Shown piece after piece: positions 1 through 8,718 of a DNA stretch of 64,000 nt; positions within the stretch are counted from its first letter, which is position 1, and the number at the start of each line of letters is the position of its first letter. The notes below the pieces were generated by a model that saw only the letters and a list, made by a program, of their open reading frames with translations, searched no databases and was not told where the DNA came from. The stretch is from positions 1-64,000 of the forward strand of contig CAYYQN010000017.1 in assembly GCA_964473865.1 (NCBI GenBank), read 5' to 3'. The translations under genes were made by a program, and so were the position numbers. The DNA comes from CAIMUX01 sp964473865. Its GTDB lineage: Bacteria; Eisenbacteria; RBG-16-71-46; CAIMUX01.

Positions 1-2
1 AG

Positions 3-1136
3 ACGGCACTGGCCGAGCGACGCGCTTCCGGCCCATCGTTCGACATGAGCGAGTCAATCATCGGATCGGAGACGGGGTTGCGCGGGGTGATGGAACGCGT
101 GGAGATGGTGGCGCCGACCGACGCGCCGGTCTTGATCCTGGGCGAGACTGGATCAGGCAAGGAGGTCGTGGCCCGCGCCATCCATTCGCGCTCGCGGCGC
201 AGGGACGGACCGATCCTCCGGGTGAACTGCGGCGCCATTCCGCCCGAGCTGGTCGATTCGGAGCTGTTCGGACACGAGCGCGGAGGCTTCACCGGAGCGG
301 TCGCGACGCGAAAGGGGTGGTTTGAGCGGGCCGATGGAGGCACGCTCTTTCTCGACGAAATCGGTGAGCTACTCCCGCACGCCCAGGTACGGTTGCTGCG
401 AATTCTCCAGGACGGATCCTTCGAGCGAGTGGGAGGACAGCAGTTGCTGACGGCGGATGTGCGGATCGTGGCAGCCACGCATCGCGATCTTCAGTCGATG
501 GTCCGGGAACGGCGTTTTCGTGAAGACATCTGGTACCGGATCAGCGTCTTTCCTATCAGTCTGCCGCCACTGCGCATGCGGCCGGGGGATATCCCTTCGC
601 TGGCTTCCCACTTCGCCCGGCGGGCGGGAACACGACTCGGGGCATCTCTCCCCCTCGAACCTTCCTTCCGGGACGTGGAGGTTCTGCAGGGCTACAACTG
701 GCCCGGAAATGTCCGCGAGCTGGCCGCGGTCATCGAGCGAGCCGTCATTCTTGGACACGGTAAGTGCCTGGAGGTGGCCGCCGCGCTGGGATCAGGATCT
801 TTGCCAGACGCTTCTTCTCCCGCAGAATCGGCGGCTTCACCGACTTCGGCGATCCAGACTCCGCTGTCAGGGTCACCCGGCGGCTTCCTCACCTCCGCCC
901 CCCTATCAGCCACCTCGCAGCCTGGCGGGACGGCAGCAAGCGACCGCGAGTTTCCTTCGCTCGACGAGGCCATGGCGCGGCATATCTCGGAGGCGCTACG
1001 CCGGGTCGATGGCCGGATCGAGGGCCCGGAAGGCGCAGCCTCGCTGCTCGGGATCAACCCGCACACGCTTCGCGCGCGCATGCGAAAGCTCGGAATCGAA
1101 TGGGGAAGATATCGGGCGCGTTCGTCAGGCAAGTGA
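3..1136 (+). CDS. Sigma-54-dependent transcriptional activator, 5' end outside window
   Basis: An AAA+ enhancer-binding protein that remodels sigma-54 RNA polymerase. The frame is open to the left edge, so an N-terminal sensor part (GAF, receiver or similar) may lie outside. Counting from the first internal ATG at 45: Walker A GETGSGKE at 33-40, the sigma-54 contact loop at 80-85, Walker B LFLDE at 101-105, an R-finger region RRFREDIWYR, and a Fis-type helix-turn-helix over about the last 50 residues (ASLLGINPHTLRARMRKLG). The contact loop reads GGFTGA where the family has GAFTGA. A Ser/Pro-rich linker of about 50 residues separates AAA+ and DNA-binding domains. It is convergent with comM, 30 bp away. 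The target promoters are unknown; no -24/-12 element was identified in the window. Confidence 0.9.
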   Translation, partial: TALAERRASGPSFDMSESIIGSETGLRGVMERVEMVAPTDAPVLILGETGSGKEVVARAIHSRSRRRDGPILRVNCGAIPPELVDSELFGHERGGFTGAVATRKGWFERADGGTLFLDEIGELLPHAQVRLLRILQDGSFERVGGQQLLTADVRIVAATHRDLQSMVRERRFREDIWYRISVFPISLPPLRMRPGDIPSLASHFARRAGTRLGASLPLEPSFRDVEVLQGYNWPGNVRELAAVIERAVILGHGKCLEVAAALGSGSLPDASSPAESAASPTSAIQTPLSGSPGGFLTSAPLSATSQPGGTAASDREFPSLDEAMARHISEALRRVDGRIEGPEGAASLLGINPHTLRARMRKLGIEWGRYRARSSGK

Positions 1137-1166
1137 TACCGGGAAGCGGCACGGCACCCTCCGCCC

Positions 1167-2720
1167 TCAACTCGAGCCACTTCGTTCGAACGCCTGGTAT
1201 TGCACCGCCTCGGCGACGTGTTCGAGCTGGATGCGGTCAGAGACGCCGAGATCCGCGATGGTCCGTGCCACGCGCAAGGATCGATGCGCCGCCCGCGCAC
1301 TCAGGGACAACGACTCGATGGCCTTCTGCAGAAACGCCCGCGTCGCCTCGTCCACCTGGCAGAGCTCGGCGAGCTCCCGAATTCCCATCTGCGCGTTGCA
1401 GGTGCAGGTTGGGTATGTCCGAAGACGACGGCGCTGGACTCGCCGAGCAGCCTCGACTCGCTGTCGAATCGCCGCCGAACTCTCCTCGCCCGAAGCTCCT
1501 GGCGCTGTAATCACCCGCGCGGAAACAGCCGGCACTTCTACGTGCATGTCCATTCGATCCATGAGCGGTCCGGAGATGCGGCTCTTGTACACTCTGATCT
1601 GGTGCGGCGTGCACTTGCATGGCTTCCGGGGGTGGCCCAGGAACCCGCACGGGCACGGGTTCATCGCCCCGACCAGCATGAACCGGCACGGAAAGCTCAC
1701 CGTGCGCCCCACGCGCACCACCCGGACCGTTCCCTCCTCCAGGGGCTGCCGCAGGAGATTCAACACCTGGGCCCGGAACTCCGGCATCTCGTCGAGAAAG
1801 AGCACGCCGCCGTGCGCCAGGCTGACTTCACCGGGGCGAGGGATCGCGCCGCCGCCGACCAGCCCGGGACCGCTGACCGTGTGATGCGGGGCCCGGAAGG
1901 GGCGCGCGCGCATGCGCCCCGACCCCGGCGGCAGGAGACCGGCGACGCTGTGCACCAGGGTCACTTCCAGGGACTCCTCGTGGCCGAGCGGCGGGAGAAT
2001 CCCCGAGAGCCGCTGCGCCAGGAGCGTCTTCCCGGCTCCCGGCGGTCCGCTCAGGAGCACGTTGTGTCCGCCCGCGGCGGCCACTTCCAGGGCGCGCTTG
2101 GCAGCCTCCTGCCCGCGAATCTCCGCGAAGTCAGGCTCGGGATCGGCAGAGGGTAGCCGGCTCACCGGCAGCGGCCGTCCCGGCAGACCGACCTCGTCCT
2201 TCCCCCATCCCCCGTTTCGCAACCGCTCCACGGTCTCGATCAGGGATCGGACCGCGAAGACATCCAGCCGCTCCACTTCGCGCGCCTCGGCCACATTGCC
2301 CGCGGGCAGAAGGAGCGCCCGGCGTCGAAGCCTTGCCGTCGTCAACGCCATCGCCAACGCGCCGCGGACCGGACGAACCTCGCCATCGAGCGACAGCTCT
2401 CCCGCAACCGTGAGCCCGGCCAAAGCCTCGGCGCGGATGATTCCGAGCGCCGCCAGCATGCCGAGCGCGATCGCCAGATCCAGCGCGGAGCCTTCCTTGG
2501 GCAGTTCCGCCGGCGCCAGGTTCACGGTGACGCGCCGGTCCGGCGTGCCGAACCCCGCGCCGTGGAACGCGGCGGTGATCCGATCCAGGCTCTCGCGGAT
2601 CGCCTTTCCGGCAAGCCCGACGATCGTGGTGATGGGATAGCCATTGTCGACCGAGACCTGGACCTCGATCGGCACCGCCTCGATCCCCGAAAGAGTGAAC
2701 GAGTCCACCCGCGCCTGCAT
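1167..2720 (-). CDS. comM: ComM/YifB family Mg-chelatase-like AAA+ ATPase
   Basis: ComM-family hexameric helicase; in studied bacteria it promotes branch migration during natural transformation. The protein is 517 residues, the usual length. An N-terminal Lon-protease-like fold region (residues 1-180, starting MQARVDSFTLSGIEA) precedes the ATPase: Walker A GPPGAGKT at 225-232, Walker B VLFLDE at 306-311, the family's Cys-rich loop NPCPCGF...PCKC at 354-371, and sensor/arginine motifs beyond. The chosen ATG at 2720 begins the conserved N-terminus; an in-frame ATG 12 codons upstream adds only an Arg-rich stretch. No other competence gene lies nearby, so its use in transformation here is inferred from the family. 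Confidence 0.93.
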   Translation of the reverse strand: MQARVDSFTLSGIEAVPIEVQVSVDNGYPITTIVGLAGKAIRESLDRITAAFHGAGFGTPDRRVTVNLAPAELPKEGSALDLAIALGMLAALGIIRAEALAGLTVAGELSLDGEVRPVRGALAMALTTARLRRRALLLPAGNVAEAREVERLDVFAVRSLIETVERLRNGGWGKDEVGLPGRPLPVSRLPSADPEPDFAEIRGQEAAKRALEVAAAGGHNVLLSGPPGAGKTLLAQRLSGILPPLGHEESLEVTLVHSVAGLLPPGSGRMRARPFRAPHHTVSGPGLVGGGAIPRPGEVSLAHGGVLFLDEMPEFRAQVLNLLRQPLEEGTVRVVRVGRTVSFPCRFMLVGAMNPCPCGFLGHPRKPCKCTPHQIRVYKSRISGPLMDRMDMHVEVPAVSARVITAPGASGEESSAAIRQRVEAARRVQRRRLRTYPTCTCNAQMGIRELAELCQVDEATRAFLQKAIESLSLSARAAHRSLRVARTIADLGVSDRIQLEHVAEAVQYQAFERSGSS

Positions 2721-2798
2721 ACCCCTCCGCCGTCGCCGAGCCGACAGCCGGATCACCGCGCAAGGAGCATGCCGCCGGGCTCGCGGAGAATCGGGGCC

Positions 2799-3383
2799 TC
2801 AGCACCCCCCGTCGCGGGGGACCAGACCGTTCGGGCCTTCGTCGTAGGCGCGCCCGCAGCCGCAGGCCCACCGGTGCGGCGGATCCTCGGCGCGATACAG
2901 CACATTCCCGCACCAGCAGGCCCACCCGCGGCGCCGCGCCGGCACTCCCACCATGAGCGCGTAGGGCGCCACGTCGCGCGTGACCACCGCCCCCGCGCCC
3001 ACCAGCGCGTACTCGCCGATGGTCACGCCGCACACCACGGTGGCGTTTGCGCCGATGGTCGCCCCCCGGCCCACCCGGGTCGGCTTGAACTCCTGCTTGC
3101 GTTCGATGAACGCCCGGGGGTTGATCACGTTCGTGAACACCATGGAGGGGCCGCAGAAGACGTCGTCCTCGAGCGTCACGCCCTTGTAGACCGAGACGTT
3201 GTTCTGGATCTTGCAGTTGTTTCCCACCTGCACGTCCGGACCCACCACCACATTCTGACCCAGCACGCAACGCTCGCCGATCACACTGCCGCGGAGCACA
3301 TGGCTGAAGTGCCAGATCCAGGTGCCCGGACCGATTACCGCGCCTTCGTCGACGATCGCCGTTTCGTGTACAAACGCTTCCAT
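2799..3383 (-). CDS. wbpD: WbpD/WlbB-like sugar N-acetyltransferase (left-handed beta helix)
   Basis: Predicted to acetylate the 3-amino group of UDP-2-acetamido-3-amino-glucuronate, using acetyl-CoA, for surface polysaccharide synthesis. The 194-residue protein is built almost wholly of hexapeptide repeats (VIGPGT, VIGERC, VVGPDV, TIGANA, TIGEYA and others), as in the WbpD/WlbB branch. Its C-terminus has a short Cys-rich, zinc-ribbon-like tail (CWCGNV, then CGCGRAY), common among close homologues. It lies 18 bp downstream of the WbpB-like dehydrogenase gene, which makes the keto precursor of the same pathway. The aminotransferase (WbpE/WlbC) between the two steps is not in this window. Confidence 0.85.
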   Translation of the reverse strand: MEAFVHETAIVDEGAVIGPGTWIWHFSHVLRGSVIGERCVLGQNVVVGPDVQVGNNCKIQNNVSVYKGVTLEDDVFCGPSMVFTNVINPRAFIERKQEFKPTRVGRGATIGANATVVCGVTIGEYALVGAGAVVTRDVAPYALMVGVPARRRGWACWCGNVLYRAEDPPHRWACGCGRAYDEGPNGLVPRDGGC

Positions 3384-3401
3384 GACGTCGTTGAGCCTCC
3401 C

Positions 3402-4352
3402 TCAAGCCCGCTCGAGTACCCACCGATGCGCGTGTTCCCGCATCAACGCGACTGGATGCACACGGATCGAATGCACGAGCTCGATCGACGGCCGGGCATC
3501 CGCGATGCCGCACCCTCCCCCGGCCAGGATGTCGCGATAGACCGCCGTGTGCAGGTCCGTGAATCCCTCCGAGAACTCCGCTTCCTCCCCGTCGACGGTG
3601 ATCGATCGGTAGGTCCGCTGACCGGCCGCCGCCACGGCCTCGGGGAGGTCCCGCCGATCGACTGACAGGAACCAGCGCACGCGGGCCCGCTCGAGCTCGA
3701 GGTAGCCCGCCATGCGCCGGTTGTCGGCCAGGTGGACCTCAGAGTGCTCTACGCAACCGAAGACCCAGAGCAGCAGGTCGAAGAAGTGGATCCCGATGTT
3801 GGTCGCCACGCCCCCGGACTTCTCGTCGCTGCCCTTCCAGGAGGCAAAGTACCAGTGCCCGCGCGAGGTGATGTAGGTGAGCTCGACTTCGTGCTTCCCC
3901 CTGGAGCGCTCCCCGGCGATGCGCTCCCGCAGGGCCGCCAGCGCGGGATGCTGGCGAAGCTGCAGAATCGTGCGGACCCGGCAACCGGTCTCCTGCTCGA
4001 GCTCGACCAGCGGGTCGAGATTCCAGGGATTGATGACCAGAGGCTTCTCGCAGATGCAGTCGGCCCCGATGCGCAAGGCAAACCGGATGTGGGCGTCGTG
4101 CAGGTAGTTGGGCGAGCAGACCGTCACGTAGTGCAGGCGCTGCTGCTCCCCCAGACGCCGCAGTTTGTACGCGTGGCGGTCGAATCGCTCGAACTCGGTG
4201 AAGAAGTCCACATCGCCGAAGTAACTGTCGAGCACTCCGACCGAGTCGTGCCGGTCGAGCGCGGCGATGAGCTGGTTGTTCGTGTCCCGAATGGCCTGCA
4301 GATGCCTCGGAGCCACGTACCCGCCCACGCCGATGATCGCGAAGTTGCTCAT
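3402..4352 (-). CDS. wbpB: WbpB/WlbA-like UDP-GlcNAc-uronate 3-dehydrogenase (Gfo/Idh/MocA family)
   Basis: NAD-dependent oxidoreductase predicted to oxidise C3 of UDP-N-acetylglucosaminuronic acid, the first step to 2,3-diacetamido-2,3-dideoxy sugars. The 316-residue protein starts MSNFAIIGVGGYVAPRH with the Rossmann glycine motif, followed by the subfamily signatures DSYFGDVDFFTEFERFDRH, CSPNYLHDAHIRFAL and CEKPLVINPWNLD (the EKP lysine is in the active site), then TYITSRGHWYFASWKG. These are characteristic of WbpB/WlbA rather than of general Gfo/Idh members. The open frame continues upstream of the ATG at 4352, but that part does not resemble the family and is antisense to the glycosyltransferase gene. 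It is probably transcribed with the GT4 gene (59 bp upstream) and the acetyltransferase. Confidence 0.9.
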   Translation of the reverse strand: MSNFAIIGVGGYVAPRHLQAIRDTNNQLIAALDRHDSVGVLDSYFGDVDFFTEFERFDRHAYKLRRLGEQQRLHYVTVCSPNYLHDAHIRFALRIGADCICEKPLVINPWNLDPLVELEQETGCRVRTILQLRQHPALAALRERIAGERSRGKHEVELTYITSRGHWYFASWKGSDEKSGGVATNIGIHFFDLLLWVFGCVEHSEVHLADNRRMAGYLELERARVRWFLSVDRRDLPEAVAAAGQRTYRSITVDGEEAEFSEGFTDLHTAVYRDILAGGGCGIADARPSIELVHSIRVHPVALMREHAHRWVLERA

Positions 4353-4411
4353 GCCCTCGCTCCTTCGTCCCCGGGCCGGACGGCCGCTCCCGGGAACTGC
4401 GTCGCTGTGGC

Positions 4412-5761
4412 CTATCCCTGATCGGAGACGTCGGCGCGCGGCGGCACGACCGGCCCGGCCCGTCGCTCGACCGCCTCGGCGAGAATCGCGGCCAGATCCC
4501 CCGTCAGCCCTCTTCGGGTATAGCGGCTCACGGCGGTCTTGTCCACCGCCCAGCGCTCCCCGCGCTGCCAGCTCGTGTAGCGCTGACGCAGAATCTCCTC
4601 CAGGTCGGCATCGTGCGGCTGCATGACGCCCGCGGAACACTCCTCGAGCAGCCGCGCGGCCGCGCCCCGGACCGGGCCGATGCCGAGCACGAAGTTGCCG
4701 GAAGCCATGTACTCGAAGATCTTGCCGGTCACGATCGCCTCGTTGCCCGGAGAATCGGGGATTACCAGCAATTGCACTGGCGACCGACGCATGGTGGCAA
4801 TCGCCTCGGAGTGGGAGACGTAGCCTCGCAGATCGCACAAGCCGAGCAACCCGGCTTCTTCGACCTCGCGCCGGATGCCGGGATCCATGACCCCCGCGTG
4901 GACGAAGCGAAAGTCGTCGGCGAAGCCCGGCACCGTCGCCGCCAGCCGGGAGAGCGCCGGCCAGAGCCGCCGAGGATTCTGCTGGGGGGTCATGCTGCCC
5001 ACGTAACAGACGGTGAACTGCCCTCCGGGCGCCGGATCCGATCGATCCGGGAAGTCGTCCTCGTCGTAACCGTTGGGCACCAGCCGGAACCCGCCGGGGA
5101 CCGCCTCGGCCCCAAGCTGCTCCGCCACGATGGGGTTGATCGTGACGCGCACGTCGGCGGCCGAGACGATGCGCCGTTCCAGGCGACGGTCGCGCCCGGC
5201 GGCCCAGCTCGTGCGGGGAACGGTTGCGTAGTGGTAGATCCGGGTCCAAGGGTCGCGGTAGTCGGCCACCCACGGCAACCCGCACGTCCGCGCCAGCCGG
5301 TGGGCGATCAGGTGCGTGGTGGCGGGCGGCGAGGAGCTGAAGATCACCGCGGGCCGCTCGCGCGCAATCACCCGACGGCCGCCGCGCACGCCAAACGGCA
5401 CCCAGCCGATCTTGGCATCGGGCACGAACAGGTTGAGGCGGACCCAATCCAGGATTCGACGGCGCCGGTTCCGGCGGGAACTCGCCAGGACCGACACCGG
5501 AATCGGCTCGTCGGCGCGCATGCCCACCAGCCGGCGGAAGAGCGGACCCGGCTCGAACGCCGCCGTCCGCTCCACCGGACAGCGCTCCGGCACTTCCGCG
5601 GCCAACGACGGATCCAGCGTGGGATACTCCCCGTTGCGCACGGTGAGCACACAGGGCTCCCAACCGTACTCCGGCAGGTGTTTGACGAACTTCAGCACGC
5701 GCTGGATTCCCGGTCCGCCCGCCGGAGGCCAGTAGTACGTGATCACGAGCACCTTGTTCAT
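4412..5761 (-). CDS. GT4-family glycosyltransferase
   Basis: GT-B-fold retaining glycosyltransferase, probably acting on a surface polysaccharide. The 449-residue protein begins MNKVLVITYYWPPAGGPGIQ, the N-terminal pattern of WbpH-like GT4 enzymes, has the acceptor-side motif WVADYRDPW, and a C-terminal donor-binding half with YVGSMTPQQNP, GYVSHSEA and the EX7E-like stretch PDSPGNEAIVTGKIFEYMAS. It heads a three-gene operon with the WbpB-like dehydrogenase and WbpD-like acetyltransferase, which suggests that it transfers a diacetamido-uronic acid or a neighbouring sugar. Donor and acceptor cannot be read from sequence. About 210 bp without a gene separate its start from the next gene on the same strand. 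Confidence 0.85.
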   Translation of the reverse strand: MNKVLVITYYWPPAGGPGIQRVLKFVKHLPEYGWEPCVLTVRNGEYPTLDPSLAAEVPERCPVERTAAFEPGPLFRRLVGMRADEPIPVSVLASSRRNRRRRILDWVRLNLFVPDAKIGWVPFGVRGGRRVIARERPAVIFSSSPPATTHLIAHRLARTCGLPWVADYRDPWTRIYHYATVPRTSWAAGRDRRLERRIVSAADVRVTINPIVAEQLGAEAVPGGFRLVPNGYDEDDFPDRSDPAPGGQFTVCYVGSMTPQQNPRRLWPALSRLAATVPGFADDFRFVHAGVMDPGIRREVEEAGLLGLCDLRGYVSHSEAIATMRRSPVQLLVIPDSPGNEAIVTGKIFEYMASGNFVLGIGPVRGAAARLLEECSAGVMQPHDADLEEILRQRYTSWQRGERWAVDKTAVSRYTRRGLTGDLAAILAEAVERRAGPVVPPRADVSDQG

Positions 5762-5971
5762 GGCATCCTACGACCCGCACGGCGCCTGGGGGAGCGCTCC
5801 CCGCTCGCAACCTCCCTCCGTGGCCCCTGGTGGCGACGGGCAGAGGGTGATAGCACCTGCCGGGTCGCGGGCGGCGCGCGACCGGGCAACGTCCGGCCAT
5901 TCTGGACGGACGCGGGCCCGAGCTCAAGCCCCCAACCGCGGGGAAGGCCCGTTCGCGGCCGGGGTCGGCGG

Positions 5972-7126
5972 TTATGCCGCGAGGTCGGTGTCCGCGGCCG
6001 TCTCCGGCGGGTCGCCGACCTGGGCAGCCACGCCCAACGGCACGCTGAGAAGGAAGGTCGTTCCCTCGGCGGAGCTCTCCTCGAGGACGAGATCGCCGCC
6101 CGACTGTCGCGCGATCTCCCGGGCCAGCGGAAGGCTGGAGATCTCACCTCCATGGTGCCGGACACTCCGCACCCAGAAGAGGTCGAAGAGCCGATCCCGG
6201 TGGACCAGTTCGATCACCGCTCGGCGGTCGTGAACCCTCACCAGCGCGGTCCCTCCCTCGCAGGTCAGCTCGACCCGGACCGCCTCGCCCTCCGGACTGG
6301 CGGAGATCGCCTCCGACAGCAGCGTCCGCAGCACGAAGGCGAGGTGCATCCGATCGACGATCGCCTCGGACGCGGGCGTATCGTCGAAGAACAGGCCGAC
6401 CCGCTTGAGCTCCGCCGCAGGGGCGAGGTCGTGGAGCGCATCCGAGACCGCGTCGGGAAGAGGGACCGGACGCGCTCCGGAGGCCACGCGGCCGGCCCGG
6501 ATCACGTGGAAATGGTTGAGGTAGTCGAGCAGCCAGTTCATCCGGCGGGCTCCCGCCAGGACCGAGTCACACAGCTGCCGCCGCGCGGGCCGGTCCAGGT
6601 CGTTCTCGGTGGCGAGCATCTCCGCGGCCCCCAGCACGTGCGTCAGCGGAGTGCGGAATTGGTGTCCGAGGATGGTGAGGAACTCAGACTGCAGCCGCTC
6701 CACTTCCTCGGCGGTCTTGAGACGAAGGAAGACCCGCACTTTCGCGGCCAGCTCCTCGTGGTCGAACGGCTTGGTGATGTAATCGTCCGCCCCCGCCTCG
6801 TATCCCTTCAGGCGGTCGGTCAGCATCGCCTTGGCGGAGACCAGGATGATCTTGGCATACTGCAGCTCCGGGATCTCGCGCATGCTGCGCGTGGTTTCGT
6901 AGCCGTTCAACCCCGGCATCATGACGTCGAGCAGGACGAGGCCGGGGCGGAATCGAATCGCCTCGGTCAGCGCCGTCGCGCCATCGGACACGCACCGCAG
7001 GCAGTACTCTTCGCAGAGGATCTCCTCGAAGATCTGGAGGTTCAGTTCGTCGTCGTCCACGACCAAAACCCGCTCCCGGTTACCGCAATTCGCTTCCACG
7101 TTCTCCTCCTCTGCTTGCGACCTCAC
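5972..7126 (-). CDS. Receiver domain fused to a degenerate histidine kinase
   Basis: Signalling protein of 384 residues. Residues 18-135 form a response-regulator receiver with acidic pocket D24-D26, phospho-acceptor D67 (LLDVMMPG) and K119 (ITKPFD). A short linker leads to a HisKA-like dimerisation helix with H155 in GHQFRTP. The C-terminal ATPase region is eroded: the N-box reads LRTLLSEAI (the asparagines replaced by T and E), the G1 position reads VHDRRAVI instead of DxGxG, and the G2 position reads ISSLPLA instead of GxGLGL. Autophosphorylation is therefore doubtful; it may accept phosphate from the neighbouring kinase and act as a docking or phosphotransfer protein. Its start overlaps the kinase stop by 4 bp. 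Last gene of the receptor/YfiR/kinase operon. Confidence 0.85.
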   Translation of the reverse strand: MRSQAEEENVEANCGNRERVLVVDDDELNLQIFEEILCEEYCLRCVSDGATALTEAIRFRPGLVLLDVMMPGLNGYETTRSMREIPELQYAKIILVSAKAMLTDRLKGYEAGADDYITKPFDHEELAAKVRVFLRLKTAEEVERLQSEFLTILGHQFRTPLTHVLGAAEMLATENDLDRPARRQLCDSVLAGARRMNWLLDYLNHFHVIRAGRVASGARPVPLPDAVSDALHDLAPAAELKRVGLFFDDTPASEAIVDRMHLAFVLRTLLSEAISASPEGEAVRVELTCEGGTALVRVHDRRAVIELVHRDRLFDLFWVRSVRHHGGEISSLPLAREIARQSGGDLVLEESSAEGTTFLLSVPLGVAAQVGDPPETAADTDLAA

Positions 7127-8718
7127 GCCGCGCGGCGGGGGCTTCGTCCACCCGTCGCCTCTGCCTTCCGGGCGGGCGCCGGCGCCGCCGACACGGGCAG
7201 GTTGTCGGGAATCTCTACGTGAAACGCCGCCCCCACCCGACGAGCCGGATCGGCCCAGACGCGGCCTCGATGCGCCTCAACGATCTGCCGGCAGATCGCC
7301 AACCCGAGGCCGGTCCCGCCGGCGCCGGTCTTGGTCTTGCGCGACTGCACGAACTTGTCGAAGACCGCCTCCAGCTCGTCGCATGGCACTCCGATTCCCT
7401 CGTCTTCTACCACCACCCAGACGACGCCCGCGCGTCGGCCAAAGCGGACGTACACCGCCGCTCCGTCGGGCGAGAACTTGATGGCGTTGTGGAGCAGGTT
7501 GCGCAGAACCTGAAGAAACCGCCCCCCGTCGAGGTTCACTTCTCCGACCCCGTCGCCCGTGCACGAGGTCCGGATCCCCCGTTCGTGCGACAGAGAGCGC
7601 AGTTCGTCCACCGCCGAACGGACGAGAAGGTCGAATCGCGCCGGGGCGACATTCATGACCATACGACCCGCTTCGAACTTGGACAGATCGAGCAGGTCGT
7701 TGAGCAAGGCCAGCAGGCGTCCTCCCGCGAGGCGGATCTTCTCGAAGTAGTCGACGATTCGCTCCGGGGCGACGCTGGTGGTCTTCTTCACCCCGAATTC
7801 GGCGAAGCTGAGGATGGCGTGCATCGGCGTGCGCAGCTCGTGCGACACATTGGCCAGGAACTCGCTCTTCGCACGGGACGCCTCCTCCGCCTGCTCCTTG
7901 GCCATCTTCAACTCCGCGGTGCGCTGCTCGACACGCGCTTCGAGCTCGTCCCGCGCCCGCTGCAGGGCGGCGTCGCGCGCCTCGACCTGGGTGATCACCG
8001 CGTTGAAGCCCGTGACCAGGAGCCCCAGGTCCTCGTCGGCCACCGGGGTCGCCCGGATGCTGTAGTCGCGGCTCGCCGTGATCTGTCCGGCCACTTCCAC
8101 CAGATCGGCGATGGGGCGCGCGACCCGACGCTGCAGCTCGTGGGAGATCACCGCCGCCACCGCCAGGCACGCGGCCAGGATGAGCGAGACAAACCCGGCG
8201 TAGCGGCGCAGCAACCGGTAGATCTCGCCGAGGCTGGCCCGGATCTCAATCCGTCCTATCGTCTCATTATCGACCTGGATCGGCGTCGAGAGATAGAGGT
8301 GCGATCGAGTGAAGTGGGGGCGCGAGCTGGACCGGAGCCGTGGGTCCGCTACCACCGGACCGGAGGTCGCCGGATACCTGGCGAACACATGGCCCGCCGC
8401 ATCGTAGATCGTGGCCGCCTCCACCGCCGCCTCCGCCCGCAAGGCGGAGAGAAGTCCAAGAGCCGCGGTCTGGTCGTCGAAGGAGAGGGATGCCGCGGTG
8501 TTATCCGCCATCACCTCCGCCAGCACGGTGACGGAGCGCGCCAGAGCCCGGCGCAGCGCGGAGTACTCCAGGATCGCCATGCCCGCGCAGGCCAGGACCA
8601 ACACGCCGGTCGTCACCGCCAGCGTGACAAGCTGCATCTTCTGCCGGATGGACCGGGCCCGGAACGGTATCAGTCTGCCCACCGGGAATCGCCGCCCGCC
8701 TCGGCTGGGGCGGCTCAC
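7123..8718 (-). CDS. CHASE8-type membrane sensor histidine kinase
   Basis: Inner-membrane histidine kinase of 531 residues. TM1 is at about 29-52, then a periplasmic CHASE8-like sensor (about 55-170, with the hallmark NTAASLSFDD and AATIYDAAGHVFARYP), TM2 at about 173-193, HAMP at about 194-247, a coiled-coil linker, HisKA with H293 in VSHELRTP, and an intact HATPase domain: N-box LRNLLHNAIKFSPDG, G1 DEGIG at 439-443, G2 GTGLGL at 468-473. CHASE8 sensors such as YfiN are controlled by YfiR-type periplasmic proteins, and a YfiR-like gene lies directly upstream with a 4-bp overlap. Here the output is a kinase, not a diguanylate cyclase. The likely phosphate receiver is the downstream REC protein, coupled by another 4-bp overlap. 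Confidence 0.92.
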   Translation of the reverse strand: MSRPSRGGRRFPVGRLIPFRARSIRQKMQLVTLAVTTGVLVLACAGMAILEYSALRRALARSVTVLAEVMADNTAASLSFDDQTAALGLLSALRAEAAVEAATIYDAAGHVFARYPATSGPVVADPRLRSSSRPHFTRSHLYLSTPIQVDNETIGRIEIRASLGEIYRLLRRYAGFVSLILAACLAVAAVISHELQRRVARPIADLVEVAGQITASRDYSIRATPVADEDLGLLVTGFNAVITQVEARDAALQRARDELEARVEQRTAELKMAKEQAEEASRAKSEFLANVSHELRTPMHAILSFAEFGVKKTTSVAPERIVDYFEKIRLAGGRLLALLNDLLDLSKFEAGRMVMNVAPARFDLLVRSAVDELRSLSHERGIRTSCTGDGVGEVNLDGGRFLQVLRNLLHNAIKFSPDGAAVYVRFGRRAGVVWVVVEDEGIGVPCDELEAVFDKFVQSRKTKTGAGGTGLGLAICRQIVEAHRGRVWADPARRVGAAFHVEIPDNLPVSAAPAPARKAEATGGRSPRRAA

